Source: Actinomyces wuliandei
GTDB lineage: Bacteria; Actinomycetota; Actinomycetes; Actinomycetales; Actinomycetaceae
Length of the DNA: 64,000 nucleotides
Direction of reading: 5' to 3'
Assembly (NCBI RefSeq): GCF_004010955.1
Contig: NZ_CP025227.1
Span: 186,001-250,000 of the forward strand
Made by a program: the position numbers and the translations under genes. The notes beneath the pieces are model-generated. The model did no database searches. It saw nothing but the letters and a program-made list of their open reading frames with translations, and was not told the DNA's origin. Positions 18,666-28,184 of this stretch are shown one piece after another; positions within the stretch are counted from its first letter, which is position 1, and each line of letters starts with the position of its first letter.

Positions 18666-18678
18666 GGAGAGACTCTCC
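18666..18678. promoter_or_regulatory. Palindromic operator between monooxygenase operon and tetR
   Basis: GGAGAG-A-CTCTCC is a perfect 13-bp palindrome in the only AT-rich part of the 90-bp divergent region. Its place is that of a TetR-family operator controlling both directions. Inferred from symmetry and location. Confidence 0.6.
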
Positions 18679-18706
18679 GTTTATCAATGAAGCAGGAGTG
18701 TGATCC

Positions 18707-19441
18707 ATGTCTGATCCGGCCCGGCTGGGTGCGCACGCGGTGTCCGGGAGCGGGCGACGTCGCGTGCGTGCTGACGCGCGGCGGAACCGGGAGAAGATCC
18801 TTGCCGTGGCCGAGCAGGTCTTTGCCCGGGAGGGGCTTGAGGCCCCGATGGACGTCATCGCCAAGGGCGCCGGGGTGGGGGCGGGGACTCTCTACCGCCA
18901 CTTTCCCACCAGGCAGGACCTGCTGAGCGAGGTTCTGGGCGCCCGGTTCACCGACCTGACGCGCAGGCGCCAGGAGATTGAGGCCGCAGCCGGGTCCTCC
19001 GGGGAGGCCCTGGAGCAGTGGCTGGAGGCGGTCGGGGAGTGGATGCGCGCCTATGACGGTCTGCCGGGGCCGCTGCGGGACGCCTACGTCAGCGGCTCGT
19101 CCCCGTTGTCCCCCACCTGCGAGGAGGTTATCGAGACGACAAGAGGGTTCCTGGAGGCGGCGCAGCGTGACGGCATGGCGCGTGCCGACGTCGATGCGGC
19201 GACGCTCTACCAGGCTGCGCTGGCGTCTGCCTGGGTCGCCGGAGCGGTGGAGGGCGCCCAGAAGAGTGGCGAGGACGGCGCTGCGCGCGGTGACGCGACG
19301 GTCGGGCGGTGCGACACGGCCGGGCAGGGGCGTGGCGCTGGGGGTGGCAGGGCTTCCGGGAACGGGAGGGCCGCAGAAGGGGCGGCGGCCCAGCATCGCC
19401 TCGTCTCACTCATGAGGCGGGGGTGGCAGGAGGCCCGGTAG
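18707..19441 (+). CDS. TetR family regulator
   Basis: 244 residues. The helix-turn-helix lies at about 27-70 (ILAVAEQVFAREGLEAPMDVIAKGAGVGAGTLYRHFPTR split over two helices and the recognition helix). The rest is the helical ligand domain with a long Gly/Ala-rich insertion near 200-230, unusual for this family. It is divergent from the FMN monooxygenase genes, so it most likely represses them until a substrate binds. Confidence 0.88.
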   Translation: MSDPARLGAHAVSGSGRRRVRADARRNREKILAVAEQVFAREGLEAPMDVIAKGAGVGAGTLYRHFPTRQDLLSEVLGARFTDLTRRRQEIEAAAGSSGEALEQWLEAVGEWMRAYDGLPGPLRDAYVSGSSPLSPTCEEVIETTRGFLEAAQRDGMARADVDAATLYQAALASAWVAGAVEGAQKSGEDGAARGDATVGRCDTAGQGRGAGGGRASGNGRAAEGAAAQHRLVSLMRRGWQEAR

Positions 19442-19527
19442 CGAGGTCGGGACGCCGGGCCTGTGGAATAGGCTGCCAGCAGGTGATGTTGCGCCAGTCA
19501 GAGGAACGCGACCAGAAAGGTTCTCCT

Positions 19528-19929
19528 ATGGCTACCACGAACATCACCGGCGCTGACTTCAAGGACACCATCCACGGTGAGGGCATCACCCTGGTGGACT
19601 TCTGGGCGTCCTGGTGCGGTCCGTGCATGCGGTTCGGCCCCGTTTACGAGAAGGCCTCGGAGGCCAACCCGGACATCACCTTCGCCAAGGTGGACACTGA
19701 GGCGGAGCAGGGGCTGGCCTCGGCCCTGGGGATCTCCTCTATCCCGACTCTCATGGTCTTCCGTGACGACGTGCTGGTCTACCGGGAGGCCGGTGCCCTG
19801 CCCGCCTCCGCCCTGGACGCTCTCATCACCCAGGTGCGTGAGCTGGACATGGAGGAGGTCAAGGCCAAGATCGCTGAGGCTGAGAAGTCTGAGGCCAGCG
19901 AGGGGGTGAGGGCGTCCCAGGAGGCCTGA
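19528..19929 (+). CDS. trxA: Thioredoxin
   Basis: 133 residues with the WCGPC redox site in FWASWCGPCMRFGP and the cis-Pro in SSIPTLMVF. It is a cytosolic disulfide reductant fed by thioredoxin reductase. A charged C-terminal tail of about 25 residues (EEVKAKIAEAEKSEAS) extends beyond the usual 105-110 residues. ATG 19528 follows GAAAGG; the longer frame is ruled out by fold boundaries. Confidence 0.93.
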   Translation: MATTNITGADFKDTIHGEGITLVDFWASWCGPCMRFGPVYEKASEANPDITFAKVDTEAEQGLASALGISSIPTLMVFRDDVLVYREAGALPASALDALITQVRELDMEEVKAKIAEAEKSEASEGVRASQEA

Positions 19930-19960
19930 TCCAGGTCTAGGGCACAGCCCCGAACCTGTA

Positions 19961-20042
19961 GCAGCGGCCGCTGCCGTGCCGATGTCGTCGGACGGCAGCG
20001 GCCGCTGCCGTGCCGATGTCGTCGGACGGCAGCGGCCGCTGC
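19961..20042. repeat. Three 34-bp tandem units with NotI-type palindrome
   Basis: The 14-bp palindrome GCAGCGGCCGCTGC starts at 19961, 19995 and 20029, exactly 34 bp apart. Identical 20-bp spacers (CGTGCCGATGTCGTCGGACG) sit between the copies. It follows trxA directly, so the first hairpin may be its terminator; the triplication is unexplained. Copy 2 of the fixed-spacing element begins 37 bp later. Confidence 0.8.
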
Positions 20043-20078
20043 GTCGTGTCCGGGCTGGTCTGGCCGCACCTGCCCCCT

Positions 20079-20189
20079 CTGCTGCACATCTTCGGACGGT
20101 CCCGGCGGGTTGGGTGCTGGCGTGTTGGTGTTGTGGCGCGGGTGCCGGGCTGAGTCAGGTGGAGGGGCGGAGCTGAAGATGTGCAGCAG
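20079..20189. repeat. Fixed-spacing inverted-repeat element, copy 2
   Basis: Left arm CTGCTGCACATCTTC (20079-20093) and right arm GAAGATGTGCAGCAG (20175-20189) are perfect 15-nt complements. Counted between the shared decamers TGCACATCTT and AAGATGTGCA, the gap is 83 nt. A degenerate further half-site, GAAGAATGTGGAGC, follows at about 20194. The element lies between trxA and gadB. Confidence 0.75.
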
Positions 20190-20339
20190 GGGTGAAGAAT
20201 GTGGAGCGAATGTCGCACCTGACTTTCGGGACAGCTGAGTAGATTGCAAGTTCTGGTTTATCCCCGCGTGCGGCTGGCGCCCGGCGCGCTGTGGTGATAT
20301 CCCATAGACAATTGTCGTCTACCGAGAGGAGAACCCGAC

Positions 20340-21746
20340 ATGTCACGGCTATCAAATGAAGACTCTTCTGCCCCGGATCTTGGTAGTAGCGAGCTCAATC
20401 CACTTTTCGCCAGACCTGGTGAGGCCTACGACCTGCCGAAGTTCCGCTTCCCCAGCTCGGAGGTGCTTCCTGAGACCGCATACCAGGTGGTCCACGACGA
20501 GGCGATGCTTGACGGCAACGCCCGCCTCAACCTCGCCACGTTCGTCAGCACGTGGATGGACGACCACGCTGGCCGCCTCTACCTGGAGGCGGCCGACAAG
20601 AACATGATCGACAAGGACGAGTACCCCCGGACGGCCGAGATCGAGACGCGCTGCTGGACGATGCTCGCCGACCTGTGGCACGCTCCGGACCCGAGGCACG
20701 CTATCGGCACCTCGACGATCGGCTCCTCGGAGGCCTGCATGCTCGGTGGCCTCGCTCTCAAGCGCCGGTGGTGCAAGGCCCGCCAGGCCGCTGGCAGGCC
20801 GACGGACAGGCCCAACCTCGTCATGTCCAGCGCCGTGCAGGTGTGCTGGGAGAAGTTCTGCCGCTACTGGGACGTCGAGCCGCGCCTCGTGCCAATCAGC
20901 GAGGACCACAAGGTCCTCGACGGGTACCGGCTCGAGGACTATGTTGACGAGAACACCATCGGCGTCGTCGCGATCATGGGCGTCACCTACACCGGGATGT
21001 ACGAGCCGGTCGCCAAGATAGCTCGGGAACTGGACGCCATCCAGGAGCGCACAGGGCTGGATGTCCCCATTCACGTTGACGGCGCCTCCGGAGGTATGAT
21101 TGCTCCCTTCGTACAACCAGACCTGGAATGGGATTTCCGTATTAACCGGGTTGCGTCTATCAGTACTTCTGGGCATAAGTATGGGCTTGTGTATCCCGGT
21201 GTCGGATGGGTTGTGTGGCGTGACGAGGCCGCCTTGCCCGAGGAGCTGATCTTCGAGGTGTCCTATCTCGGGGGCCAGATGCCCACCTTTGCGCTCAACT
21301 TCTCTCGACCCGGGGCGCAGGTGCTTCTCCAGTACTACATGTTCCTTCGGCTCGGGTTCGACGGCTACCGCAGGGTGCAGTCCAACAGCCGCGACGTCGC
21401 CCGCTACCTGGCCGGGGAGATCGCGAGGATGGGTCCCTTTGAGCTGTGGAACGACGGCTCCGACATCCCGGTGTTCGCCTGGCGGCTGCGCGCCGACCAC
21501 ACGGACCGGTGGAACCTCTACGACCTCTCCGACCGGCTGCGCATGAAGGGCTGGCTGGTGCCCGCCTACCCGATGCCCGATGACCTCACCGACGTCACCG
21601 TGCAGCGCATCGTGGTGCGTAACGGTCTCAGCCACGACCTGGCCGGTGCCCTCCTTGAGGACATGCGCGCTGAGGTCACCTACCTCGACCGGCTCGACAG
21701 GCCTCTGCCCCACGAGTCGGACCACCCTGCCGCCTTCCACCACTAG
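20340..21746 (+). CDS. gadB: Glutamate decarboxylase
   Basis: 468 residues, full length. PLP binds Lys280 in STSGHKYG; the conserved HVDGASGG lies just before it, and the chain ends in a His-containing tail (FHH), the part that gates activity with pH in E. coli GadB. It converts glutamate to GABA and consumes a proton. GAGAGGAG precedes the ATG. The first 80 bases and the stretch near 21100-21190 are less GC-rich than neighbours. gadC follows nine bases later, so the two form an acid-resistance operon. Confidence 0.96.
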   Translation: MSRLSNEDSSAPDLGSSELNPLFARPGEAYDLPKFRFPSSEVLPETAYQVVHDEAMLDGNARLNLATFVSTWMDDHAGRLYLEAADKNMIDKDEYPRTAEIETRCWTMLADLWHAPDPRHAIGTSTIGSSEACMLGGLALKRRWCKARQAAGRPTDRPNLVMSSAVQVCWEKFCRYWDVEPRLVPISEDHKVLDGYRLEDYVDENTIGVVAIMGVTYTGMYEPVAKIARELDAIQERTGLDVPIHVDGASGGMIAPFVQPDLEWDFRINRVASISTSGHKYGLVYPGVGWVVWRDEAALPEELIFEVSYLGGQMPTFALNFSRPGAQVLLQYYMFLRLGFDGYRRVQSNSRDVARYLAGEIARMGPFELWNDGSDIPVFAWRLRADHTDRWNLYDLSDRLRMKGWLVPAYPMPDDLTDVTVQRIVVRNGLSHDLAGALLEDMRAEVTYLDRLDRPLPHESDHPAAFHH

Positions 21747-21755
21747 GGGGTTACC

Positions 21756-23453
21756 ATGTCCAGTACAACTGGCTTCTCTGTCAATGCCTTCGACGCGGCC
21801 CCCAACGGCGCGCGCGGCACCGCCCCTGGCGGCGCCCGCCACACGGCTGCCGCGTCGGCCAGCGCCGCCGCAGGGCGTCGGCGACATCAGGACGGTGGGG
21901 GTGCGCCGGGCGGCGAGGCTGCTGCGGCCCCGGCCCGCCAGCCTGCCAGCATGTCCGTGTTCAACCTGGCCATGCTCACCGTGGTGGCGGTCGCCTCGCT
22001 GCGCTCACTTCCGGCCATGGCCGGCTACGGACTCGCCTCGGTGGTGCTCTACGTCATCCCGGCGGTCTTCTTCCTGGTGCCCACGGCCCTGGTGGCTGCC
22101 GAGCTTGCCACCGGGTGGAAGGGCGGCGTGTTTGTCTGGGTGCGTGAGGCCTTTGGCCAGCGCTGGGGCTTTGTGGCCATCTGGCTGCAGTGGGTGCAGA
22201 ACGTCGTGTGGTACCCCACGCAGATCGCCTTCATCGCCGTGAGCCTGTCCTATGTGATCAACCGTGGCTGGCTGGCCAGCAACGGCGTCTACGTGGCTGG
22301 TGTCATCATCGTCCTCTACTGGCTCTCCACCCTCATCACACTGGCTGGCGGCAACCTGTTTGCCAAGGTGGGGTCGTGGAGCGGCATCGTGGGTACTCTT
22401 CTGCCCGCAGTGCTCCTGGTGGTCTTTGGCGCTGCCTGGCTGGTGACTGGGACGCCCTCCCAGGCGCCGTTGACGGCGTCGGCCGTGCTCCCGCCCTGGA
22501 CGGGTCTGGCCTCTATCGTGCTCATCGTGTCCAACGTGCTCGCCTACGCGGGCATGGAGGTCAACGCCGTCCACGCCAACGACCTGGCCGATCCTGGGCG
22601 CGGCTACCCCCGCTCAGTGCTGGCCTCTGCGGCCCTGATCCTCACCATCTTCATCCTGCCCACCCTGGCGATCGCCGTCGCCGTCCCCCAGGGGCGCCTG
22701 GGGGTGGTGGACGGTATCAACCTGGCCTTCCAGACCTTCTTCGACCACTGGCACATGGGCTGGGGGACCCCTGTGGTCTCCCTGCTCATCGCCCTGGGCG
22801 CCTTCGCCTCCGTGGTCACCTGGATCGCGGGTCCCTCCAAGGGTCTGCTGGCCGCCGCCCGCACAGGGCTGCTGCCCCCGCTGCTGCAGGAGCGCAACCG
22901 GGCGGGGGTGCAGCGCTCGATCCTCGTGCTGCAGGGGGTCGTCGTGACGGTCCTGGCGCTGCTGTTCGTGGTCATCCCCAATGGCAACACCGCCTTCGTC
23001 ACACTGATCGACATGGCCGCAGCGCTCTACCTCATCATGTACATGATGCTGTTCGCGGCTGCCATCCGCCTGCGTACCACTCGTCCGCAGGTGCGGCGCA
23101 CCTACCGCACGCCCGCGATGAGGCTGGTGGCTGGCATCGGGTTCGTGGCATGCGCGGTGGCGTTCGTGCTGTCGTTCGTCCGCCCGTCCGGGTTCACGGG
23201 CCTGAGCACCGTGGGCTACGCCCTCGTGGTGGGACTGGTGATCGTGGTCCTGGGCCTGCCTCCGCTGGTCTTCTACGCGCTGCGCCGACCCGGCTGGCAG
23301 CTGGAGCCTGATCACGCCACGGGCGACGCCGTCCTGGTCAACCCGCCGCTGGTGCACACCAGCCAGGCTGGAGATGACACCTCCGCGCGCCACCACGGGA
23401 GGCGAGCAGTGCCCCGGCGGTCAACAGGCCGCCACCTGGAGCGCACCTCGTAG
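21756..23453 (+). CDS. gadC: Glutamate:GABA antiporter (APC superfamily)
   Basis: 565 residues. After a 65-residue polar Ala/Gly-rich extension come about twelve membrane segments from residue 68 to 520. A characteristic WVREAFGQRWGF-type loop and a GPSKGLLAAARTG segment near 365 match the amino acid/GABA antiporter group. A hydrophilic C-terminal tail of about 50 residues could act as the pH plug known for GadC. It exports GABA in exchange for glutamate, completing the cycle with GadB. The N-terminal extension is not usual. Confidence 0.93.
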   Translation: MSSTTGFSVNAFDAAPNGARGTAPGGARHTAAASASAAAGRRRHQDGGGAPGGEAAAAPARQPASMSVFNLAMLTVVAVASLRSLPAMAGYGLASVVLYVIPAVFFLVPTALVAAELATGWKGGVFVWVREAFGQRWGFVAIWLQWVQNVVWYPTQIAFIAVSLSYVINRGWLASNGVYVAGVIIVLYWLSTLITLAGGNLFAKVGSWSGIVGTLLPAVLLVVFGAAWLVTGTPSQAPLTASAVLPPWTGLASIVLIVSNVLAYAGMEVNAVHANDLADPGRGYPRSVLASAALILTIFILPTLAIAVAVPQGRLGVVDGINLAFQTFFDHWHMGWGTPVVSLLIALGAFASVVTWIAGPSKGLLAAARTGLLPPLLQERNRAGVQRSILVLQGVVVTVLALLFVVIPNGNTAFVTLIDMAAALYLIMYMMLFAAAIRLRTTRPQVRRTYRTPAMRLVAGIGFVACAVAFVLSFVRPSGFTGLSTVGYALVVGLVIVVLGLPPLVFYALRRPGWQLEPDHATGDAVLVNPPLVHTSQAGDDTSARHHGRRAVPRRSTGRHLERTS

Positions 23454-23520
23454 CGTCCTCGCCCTGGCCTGCTGCGGCTGAGCCGACGGCCAGGCTGTGA
23501 GGGAGAGGAGGTGTGAGGGA

Positions 23521-23558
23521 CGAGTCCCGCTGTCGTTGTCATACGGCAGCGGGACTCG
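23521..23558 (+). terminator. Terminator of gadBC
   Basis: CGAGTCCCGCTG (23521-23532) pairs perfectly with CAGCGGGACTCG (23547-23558), with two more pairs inside the loop. It lies 68 bp after the gadC stop. Confidence 0.75.
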
Positions 23559-23899
23559 CCTGTTGTGGTCAGCGCTGCGCGCCTGGGGTGGCAGGGAGGG
23601 GCGGGGGCCTTGCAGATTCTGAGCTGGGCCAAGGGTCTTCCACTGCCGTTGAGTATCCGGGTCAGTCGCTGTGGGGCCAGGCCTGCGTGAGTGGGGTGAT
23701 CTGTGGAGGACTGTTGTCCTGGGCGGAGGCGTGCTGCTGGCAGCACTCAAGGCTTGGTGGCTCAGAGATGCTGGAGTCACCTGCTTTCTTCCTGGTTGTT
23801 GTCCTCCCGAGGTGCCTGCTGCTTGCGTGCAGATCGCCAGCTGGATGAGGAAACGGTGCGTCCGGGGGTGTGGAGGCGAGGGAGAGCACGGAGGAGTGC
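23559..23899. other. Intergenic region without a recognisable gene
   Basis: 341 bp between the gad terminator and the adhesin terminator. It is less GC-rich than the coding DNA around it. Short open frames exist on both strands, but none shows a ribosome site together with protein-like composition. I see nothing functional here. Confidence 0.4.
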
Positions 23900-23933
23900 A
23901 CTGGGGGTCGGCTCGGTGGAGCCGACCCCCAGT
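23900..23933 (-). terminator. Terminator of the adhesin gene
   Basis: ACTGGGGGTCGGCTC (23900-23914) and GAGCCGACCCCCAGT (23919-23933) form a perfect 15-bp stem with a GGTG loop, 45 bp downstream of the adhesin stop on the minus strand. Confidence 0.85.
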
Positions 23934-23978
23934 CTGGTGTCGCCCTGCCTGCCGGCGCCAGTGCCGACGACAGCCCTC

Positions 23979-26450
23979 CTAGCCGCGACGACGGGCGATC
24001 AGCAGCGCACTACCTGCTCCCAGGCCCAGCAGCGCGACAAGAGCGATGCCGATAGTCGCCCCGGTGCGTGCGAGCGTCCCGGTCCTGCGCGGCGCGGAAC
24101 CTGCCGGGTTGTTGTCCGGTGTCTCTGACGCCTCTGGCGACCCGCCCGCAGCGCCACCTGGGGCTGACGTCGAAAGCGTCTCAGTGGTCACCGGCTCGCT
24201 GGGCTCAGGGGTCCCGGTTGCGGGGTCGGTGGGTGTCCCGCTGGGCTCAGGGGTCCCGGTTGCGGGGTCGGTGGGTGTCCCGCTGGGCTCAGGGGTCCCG
24301 GTTGCGGGGTCGGTGGGTGTCCCGCTGGGCTCAGGGGTCCCGGTTGCGGGGTCGGTGGGTGTCCCGCTGGGCTCAGGGGTCTCGGTTGCGGGGTCGGTGG
24401 GTGTCTCGCTGGGCTCAGGGGTCTCGGTTGCGGGGTCGGTGGGTGTCTCGCTGGGCTCAGGGGTCTCGGTTGCGGGGTCGGTGGGTGTCTCGCTGGGCTC
24501 AGGGGTCTCGGTTGCGGGGTCGGTGGGTGTCTCGCTGGGCTCAGGGGTCTCGGTTGCGGGGTCGGTGGGTGTCTCGCTGGGCTCAGGGGTCTCCTCTGGT
24601 GCGTAGGTGTTGGTGAAGGTGGCGGTTGCTGTCTGGTCGGCGGTGGTGATGGTGATGGTCTGTGGCTCGGGCGGGGTGAGGGTGTAGCCGTCCTCCTGGG
24701 CGGCGTCGGTGTCCTCGTTGATGGTGCACTGGGTGCCCTCAGGCAGGGCGATGTCGGCGTCTACAGCGGTCCCGTCGCCGGTGGCGGTGAGGGTGCCGGT
24801 GGTGGAGTCGGCGTCGTCGCAGGTGTAGGTGAAGGTGAACTCCTTGGAGCTCAGGTCCTCAGCGCCCTCGACGGTCTTGGCCACCGAGAACGACCCCACC
24901 GGAGTCTCCGCCTCCTCTGCGGTGTTCCTCAGGGTGACGGCCGTGGAGGTCTGGTCGGCGACCGTGAGCGAGGTCGTCGTCTCACCGCCCACAGTAAAGA
25001 CCGGGGTGCCCCACGTCGCGCCCTCAGGCGTGGTGGAGGCTGTCGTGGGGTCCTCGCTCAGGGTGAGGACCGTGCCGGCCGGGAAGGTCCCGTTGTAGGT
25101 GGTGATCGCCCCGAGGGTCACCTCCATCGTCGTCGTCCCGCCAGTGCGGTCGGCACGGACCTCACCGGGTGCGGTCCAGCCCTCGTAGGTGTCCACTGTG
25201 GCACCCCCCGGCAGCGTGTAGTCGATGCCGACGGTAAAGGTGGTTCCCTCTGGGACGCGGGGTGCAGCCTCACCCGAGAGGAGCTTGGTGATGTTGAGGC
25301 CGCCGAACCCGGCCTCCATGGAAACGTCGATAGTGAAGGACCTCGTGTAGTAGACGAGGTAGCTGGTCTCGCTGGTGCTGCCCACCAGTGTCGCGTTGTT
25401 CTCGTACTCGACCCCGGGCTGGATCGTCTGGTTGTCCGTCGTCGGGACGGAGGAGTAGTACACGACGTAGTTGGTGTTCGGGGCGAAGGGGCCGGTGACC
25501 CGGATCGTGGCCTCGTCCCCGTTAAGAGTCACCTCCAGGTCAAAGTTGCCCTGAGAGGTGTCGTGGTCCGTCCCGGAGGCGTCGGTGACCGTTCCTACCG
25601 CAGTGTCGCGGTCGGCGCTCTGGCCGATGTCCAGCGTCCACGTGCTGAGGTCGGTGCTGTAGGTCTGGCCGGGGGTGAGGCGGTCAGTGATGGTGATGGT
25701 GGAGACGGTCTGCCCGTCCACCGTGATCGGGTTCCCGCCAGCGGCCAGGGCCTCGGTGATGGCCGGGGTGCCGAAGTTGAGCTCCCAGTCAACGGCGGAC
25801 GAGGTGGAGCTGAGTGGGAAGGCCCACTTGCGCAAGGACTCGGGGGAGTAGCTGCCACCGGTGTACTCACCGATCTGTCCCCCCGGGATGTCAACTGCGG
25901 TCACGGTCCCGTTGGCACTGATGTCAACGGTGCTGGAGTCGGTTGCCTGCACGGCGGTGACAAGCGCCGATCCGCTGCCATTCAGGCCGCTGAATCCCTG
26001 GCCGACCAGTGTGTCGAGCTCCCCGTTAAAGGTGCAGGTAATGGTGCGCTGGTCCAGCTCGCAGGTACCGATCGTGGTCTGGGTGCCGTTGTAGGTGACG
26101 GCGAGGGGCTGGGAGAGGGGGAACTCCCGGTTCTGGAGCTCCTCGGGAAGCTCGATGGAGAAGGAGTCGCCGCTCTTGGCGTTCGCGCCACGGGCGTCCC
26201 AGGTGAAGGACAGGCGCAAGGTGTCGCCCACGGCGACGTCGGTGTCATCGGGGTCGTCCTGCCCGGTGGCGCTGGACTTCACCAGTGTCAGGTCGCTGAC
26301 GACGATGTCGGTGTTGGGTGCCGCCTGGGCGGTGGTAGGCAGCACCGTGCCCAGCAGGGCGCCGGTGAGCGACAGCAGCATTGCGAGCACTGCTGCGATG
26401 TGGGCCTGGCTGACGGCCCTGCTGCGGTGCGCGGGTGCGGTGAGCGGCAT
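23979..26450 (-). CDS. Wall-anchored surface adhesin with Pro/Glu/Thr repeat stalk
   Basis: 823 residues. There is a signal peptide at 1 to about 43 (hydrophobic AAVLAMLLSLTGALLGTVL, then TAQA-AP). An MSCRAMM-like N-terminal part of two Ig-type domains covers about 45-380. Two DUF5979-like Cys-bearing domains follow (about 380-600), then a stalk of nine full 14-residue repeats (ETPEPSETPTDPAT and GTPEPSGTPTDPAT). The C-terminus carries the sorting signal LARTG, a membrane segment and RRRG. LAxTG is the motif of class E sortases rather than the classical LPxTG enzyme. The start was chosen for its GAGAGGA site and signal peptide. It is a single gene with no sortase beside it, so probably a housekeeping-anchored adhesin rather than a pilus backbone. 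Confidence 0.85.
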   Translation of the reverse strand: MPLTAPAHRSRAVSQAHIAAVLAMLLSLTGALLGTVLPTTAQAAPNTDIVVSDLTLVKSSATGQDDPDDTDVAVGDTLRLSFTWDARGANAKSGDSFSIELPEELQNREFPLSQPLAVTYNGTQTTIGTCELDQRTITCTFNGELDTLVGQGFSGLNGSGSALVTAVQATDSSTVDISANGTVTAVDIPGGQIGEYTGGSYSPESLRKWAFPLSSTSSAVDWELNFGTPAITEALAAGGNPITVDGQTVSTITITDRLTPGQTYSTDLSTWTLDIGQSADRDTAVGTVTDASGTDHDTSQGNFDLEVTLNGDEATIRVTGPFAPNTNYVVYYSSVPTTDNQTIQPGVEYENNATLVGSTSETSYLVYYTRSFTIDVSMEAGFGGLNITKLLSGEAAPRVPEGTTFTVGIDYTLPGGATVDTYEGWTAPGEVRADRTGGTTTMEVTLGAITTYNGTFPAGTVLTLSEDPTTASTTPEGATWGTPVFTVGGETTTSLTVADQTSTAVTLRNTAEEAETPVGSFSVAKTVEGAEDLSSKEFTFTYTCDDADSTTGTLTATGDGTAVDADIALPEGTQCTINEDTDAAQEDGYTLTPPEPQTITITTADQTATATFTNTYAPEETPEPSETPTDPATETPEPSETPTDPATETPEPSETPTDPATETPEPSETPTDPATETPEPSETPTDPATETPEPSGTPTDPATGTPEPSGTPTDPATGTPEPSGTPTDPATGTPEPSGTPTDPATGTPEPSEPVTTETLSTSAPGGAAGGSPEASETPDNNPAGSAPRRTGTLARTGATIGIALVALLGLGAGSALLIARRRG
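24199..24594 (-). repeat. 42-bp coding tandem repeat in the adhesin stalk
   Basis: Nine complete 42-bp units start at 24199 and every 42 bp to 24535, followed by a partial one. The first four on the plus strand carry CCC at two sites (Gly on the coding strand), and the next five carry CTC at both (Glu). The units are otherwise almost identical. This points to recent expansion or conversion within two sub-blocks and to length variation by slippage. Confidence 0.92.
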
Positions 26451-26714
26451 GGTGGTCCTCTCGGGGGTGCGGGCAGACACGGCAGGGTGCATAACTGGCC
26501 GCACCCGTGTCTTAGCCGGTCCGAACAATACCGGGGAGGCAACGTAGCACCGTGCTAGGTAAGTACTCAATGAGAATGAGGGAACGTCAGTGATTTGATA
26601 CCGTATGTTGACCTCAGGAGAGTTTTCTTTAGGATGGAAACGATGGGTGAGGGCTTATGAGTGCCTCATCGCCGGAGCGGTACACCGTGAGGCCGTGCAG
26701 GAGGCCGGAAAGGT

Positions 26715-28184
26715 TTACTGTTCTGTTGCCGTGGGCTGCTGAGTGGGACGGGCCTGGGCGGCGGCGCGCGCAGCAGCCGGAGCAGCAGCGGCGACGGTCT
26801 CCACCGCCGCGTCGTCGTGCGCGGCGGAGACGAACCACGCCTCGAACACGGAGGGTGGCAGGGCCACGCCCTCCCGCAGGAAGGCGTGGAAGAAGGGGGC
26901 AAAGCGCCAGGTCTCCTGGGCCTGGGCGCTCTCGTAGTCGTGCACGCCGCTGCTGGCCGCGCTGTCCCCGAACATGACGGAGAACAGGGAGCCCGCGCGC
27001 TGGACACGGTGGGCCACCCCCTGGGCGCTCAGCGCCTCTGAGACCACCTGGCCCACCTGAGCCGCAGCCGTGTCAACAGCCCGGTAGACCTGGTCGTCAG
27101 CCAGACGCAGGGTGGCCAGGCCCGCTGCTGTGGCCAGTGGGCTGCCCGACAGGGTCCCCGCCTGGTACACGGGCCCCAGGGGGGCCAGCAGGTCCATGAC
27201 GTCGGCACGCCCGCCGACGGCGGCCAGCGGCACCCCGCCGCCGACCACCTTGCCGAAGGTCAGGAGGTCGGGCACCCAGGAGGCTTCCGCCCTGCTCGCA
27301 GGCCAGGCTCGGGCGCCGTGAGCGCCGTGAGCACTGCCGGGCACGGGACCACCCTGCCCGTCAGCCACCCACCCCTCCACGGCCTCCAGGCCCCACCAGC
27401 CTGCCGGTCCCACACGGAAGCCGGTGAGCACCTCGTCAAGGATCATGAGGGCGCCGTGCTGGGCGGTCAGGCGCCGCACGCCTGCGGTGTAGCCGGGCAG
27501 CGGGGGCACCACCCCCATGTTGGCGGCCGCGCCCTCCAGGATGACGGCGGCCACCTCCTGGCCGCGCTGCTCCAGGCAGGCCTCCAAGGCGGGCAGGTCG
27601 TTGTAAGGCAGGACGACGGTCTGGGCGGCCACCGTCTGCGGTACCCCGGCGCTTCCGGGCAGGCCTCCCGTAGCCACGCCCGAGCCTGCTGCGGCCAGCA
27701 GGCCGTCAGAGTGGCCGTGGTAGCAGCCGGCGAGCTTGACCACGAGGTCGCGCCCGGTGGCCCCGCGCGCCAGGCGGACGGCTGTCATAGTTGCCTCGGT
27801 GCCGGTGGACACGAGGCGGACCCGCTCGGCCGCTGGTACCCGGCGGCGCACCTCCTGGGCCAGCAGGGTCTCCGCCTCCGTGGGCGCCCCGAAGGACAGC
27901 CCTCGACAGGCTGCCTCCCGCACGGCCTCCACCACGTCAGGGTGGGCGTGGCCCAGGAGGGCCGGACCCCAGGAGCCCACGAGGTCCACGTAACTGCGAC
28001 CCTCGGTGTCACGGACCCGTGCGCCGCTGGCGGAGGTGATGAAGCGTGGGGTCCCGCCCACCGAGCCGAAGGCGCGTACCGGGGAGTCCACGCCCCCGGG
28101 AATGACGGCGCGGGCGGCCTCAAAGAGGGCGGCGTTGCTGTCAGCGGGGTGGCTGGAGGGCTGGGTGGGTGACTGAGTGGTCAT
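26715..28184 (-). CDS. hemL: Glutamate-1-semialdehyde 2,1-aminomutase
   Basis: 489 residues of the class III aminotransferase fold. The N-terminal signature is [18 protein letters not shown], with [15 protein letters not shown] and [10 protein letters not shown], and PLP-binding Lys in [11 protein letters not shown]. It turns glutamate-1-semialdehyde into 5-aminolevulinate, the second step of C5-type heme synthesis after HemA. A 45-residue Gly/Ala insertion lies ahead of the PLP lysine (about 290-330), and the C-terminus is Ala-rich, so it is longer than the usual 430. Start 28184 was chosen because the family begins there. It is the last gene of the leftward heme arm, 818 bp from hemB. Confidence 0.95.
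   Translation of the reverse strand: MTTQSPTQPSSHPADSNAALFEAARAVIPGGVDSPVRAFGSVGGTPRFITSASGARVRDTEGRSYVDLVGSWGPALLGHAHPDVVEAVREAACRGLSFGAPTEAETLLAQEVRRRVPAAERVRLVSTGTEATMTAVRLARGATGRDLVVKLAGCYHGHSDGLLAAAGSGVATGGLPGSAGVPQTVAAQTVVLPYNDLPALEACLEQRGQEVAAVILEGAAANMGVVPPLPGYTAGVRRLTAQHGALMILDEVLTGFRVGPAGWWGLEAVEGWVADGQGGPVPGSAHGAHGARAWPASRAEASWVPDLLTFGKVVGGGVPLAAVGGRADVMDLLAPLGPVYQAGTLSGSPLATAAGLATLRLADDQVYRAVDTAAAQVGQVVSEALSAQGVAHRVQRAGSLFSVMFGDSAASSGVHDYESAQAQETWRFAPFFHAFLREGVALPPSVFEAWFVSAAHDDAAVETVAAAAPAAARAAAQARPTQQPTATEQ

Noticed and set aside
19961..20042. Mini CRISPR array
   Set aside because: Only three palindromic units and the spacers are identical; no cas genes nearby.
24199..24594. 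CRISPR-like regular repeat
   Set aside because: Units are contiguous 42-bp coding repeats without unique spacers and lie inside a gene.
24068..24616. Plus-strand repeat proteins (SGVPVAGSVGVPLG and SRLRGRWVSRWAQG types)
   Set aside because: Both are out-of-frame readings of the adhesin stalk repeat on the other strand.
26451..26714. DtxR-type iron box between the adhesin and hemL genes
   Set aside because: The AT-rich stretch around 26550-26580 has GAATGAG-like bases but no 19-bp symmetry close to the consensus.
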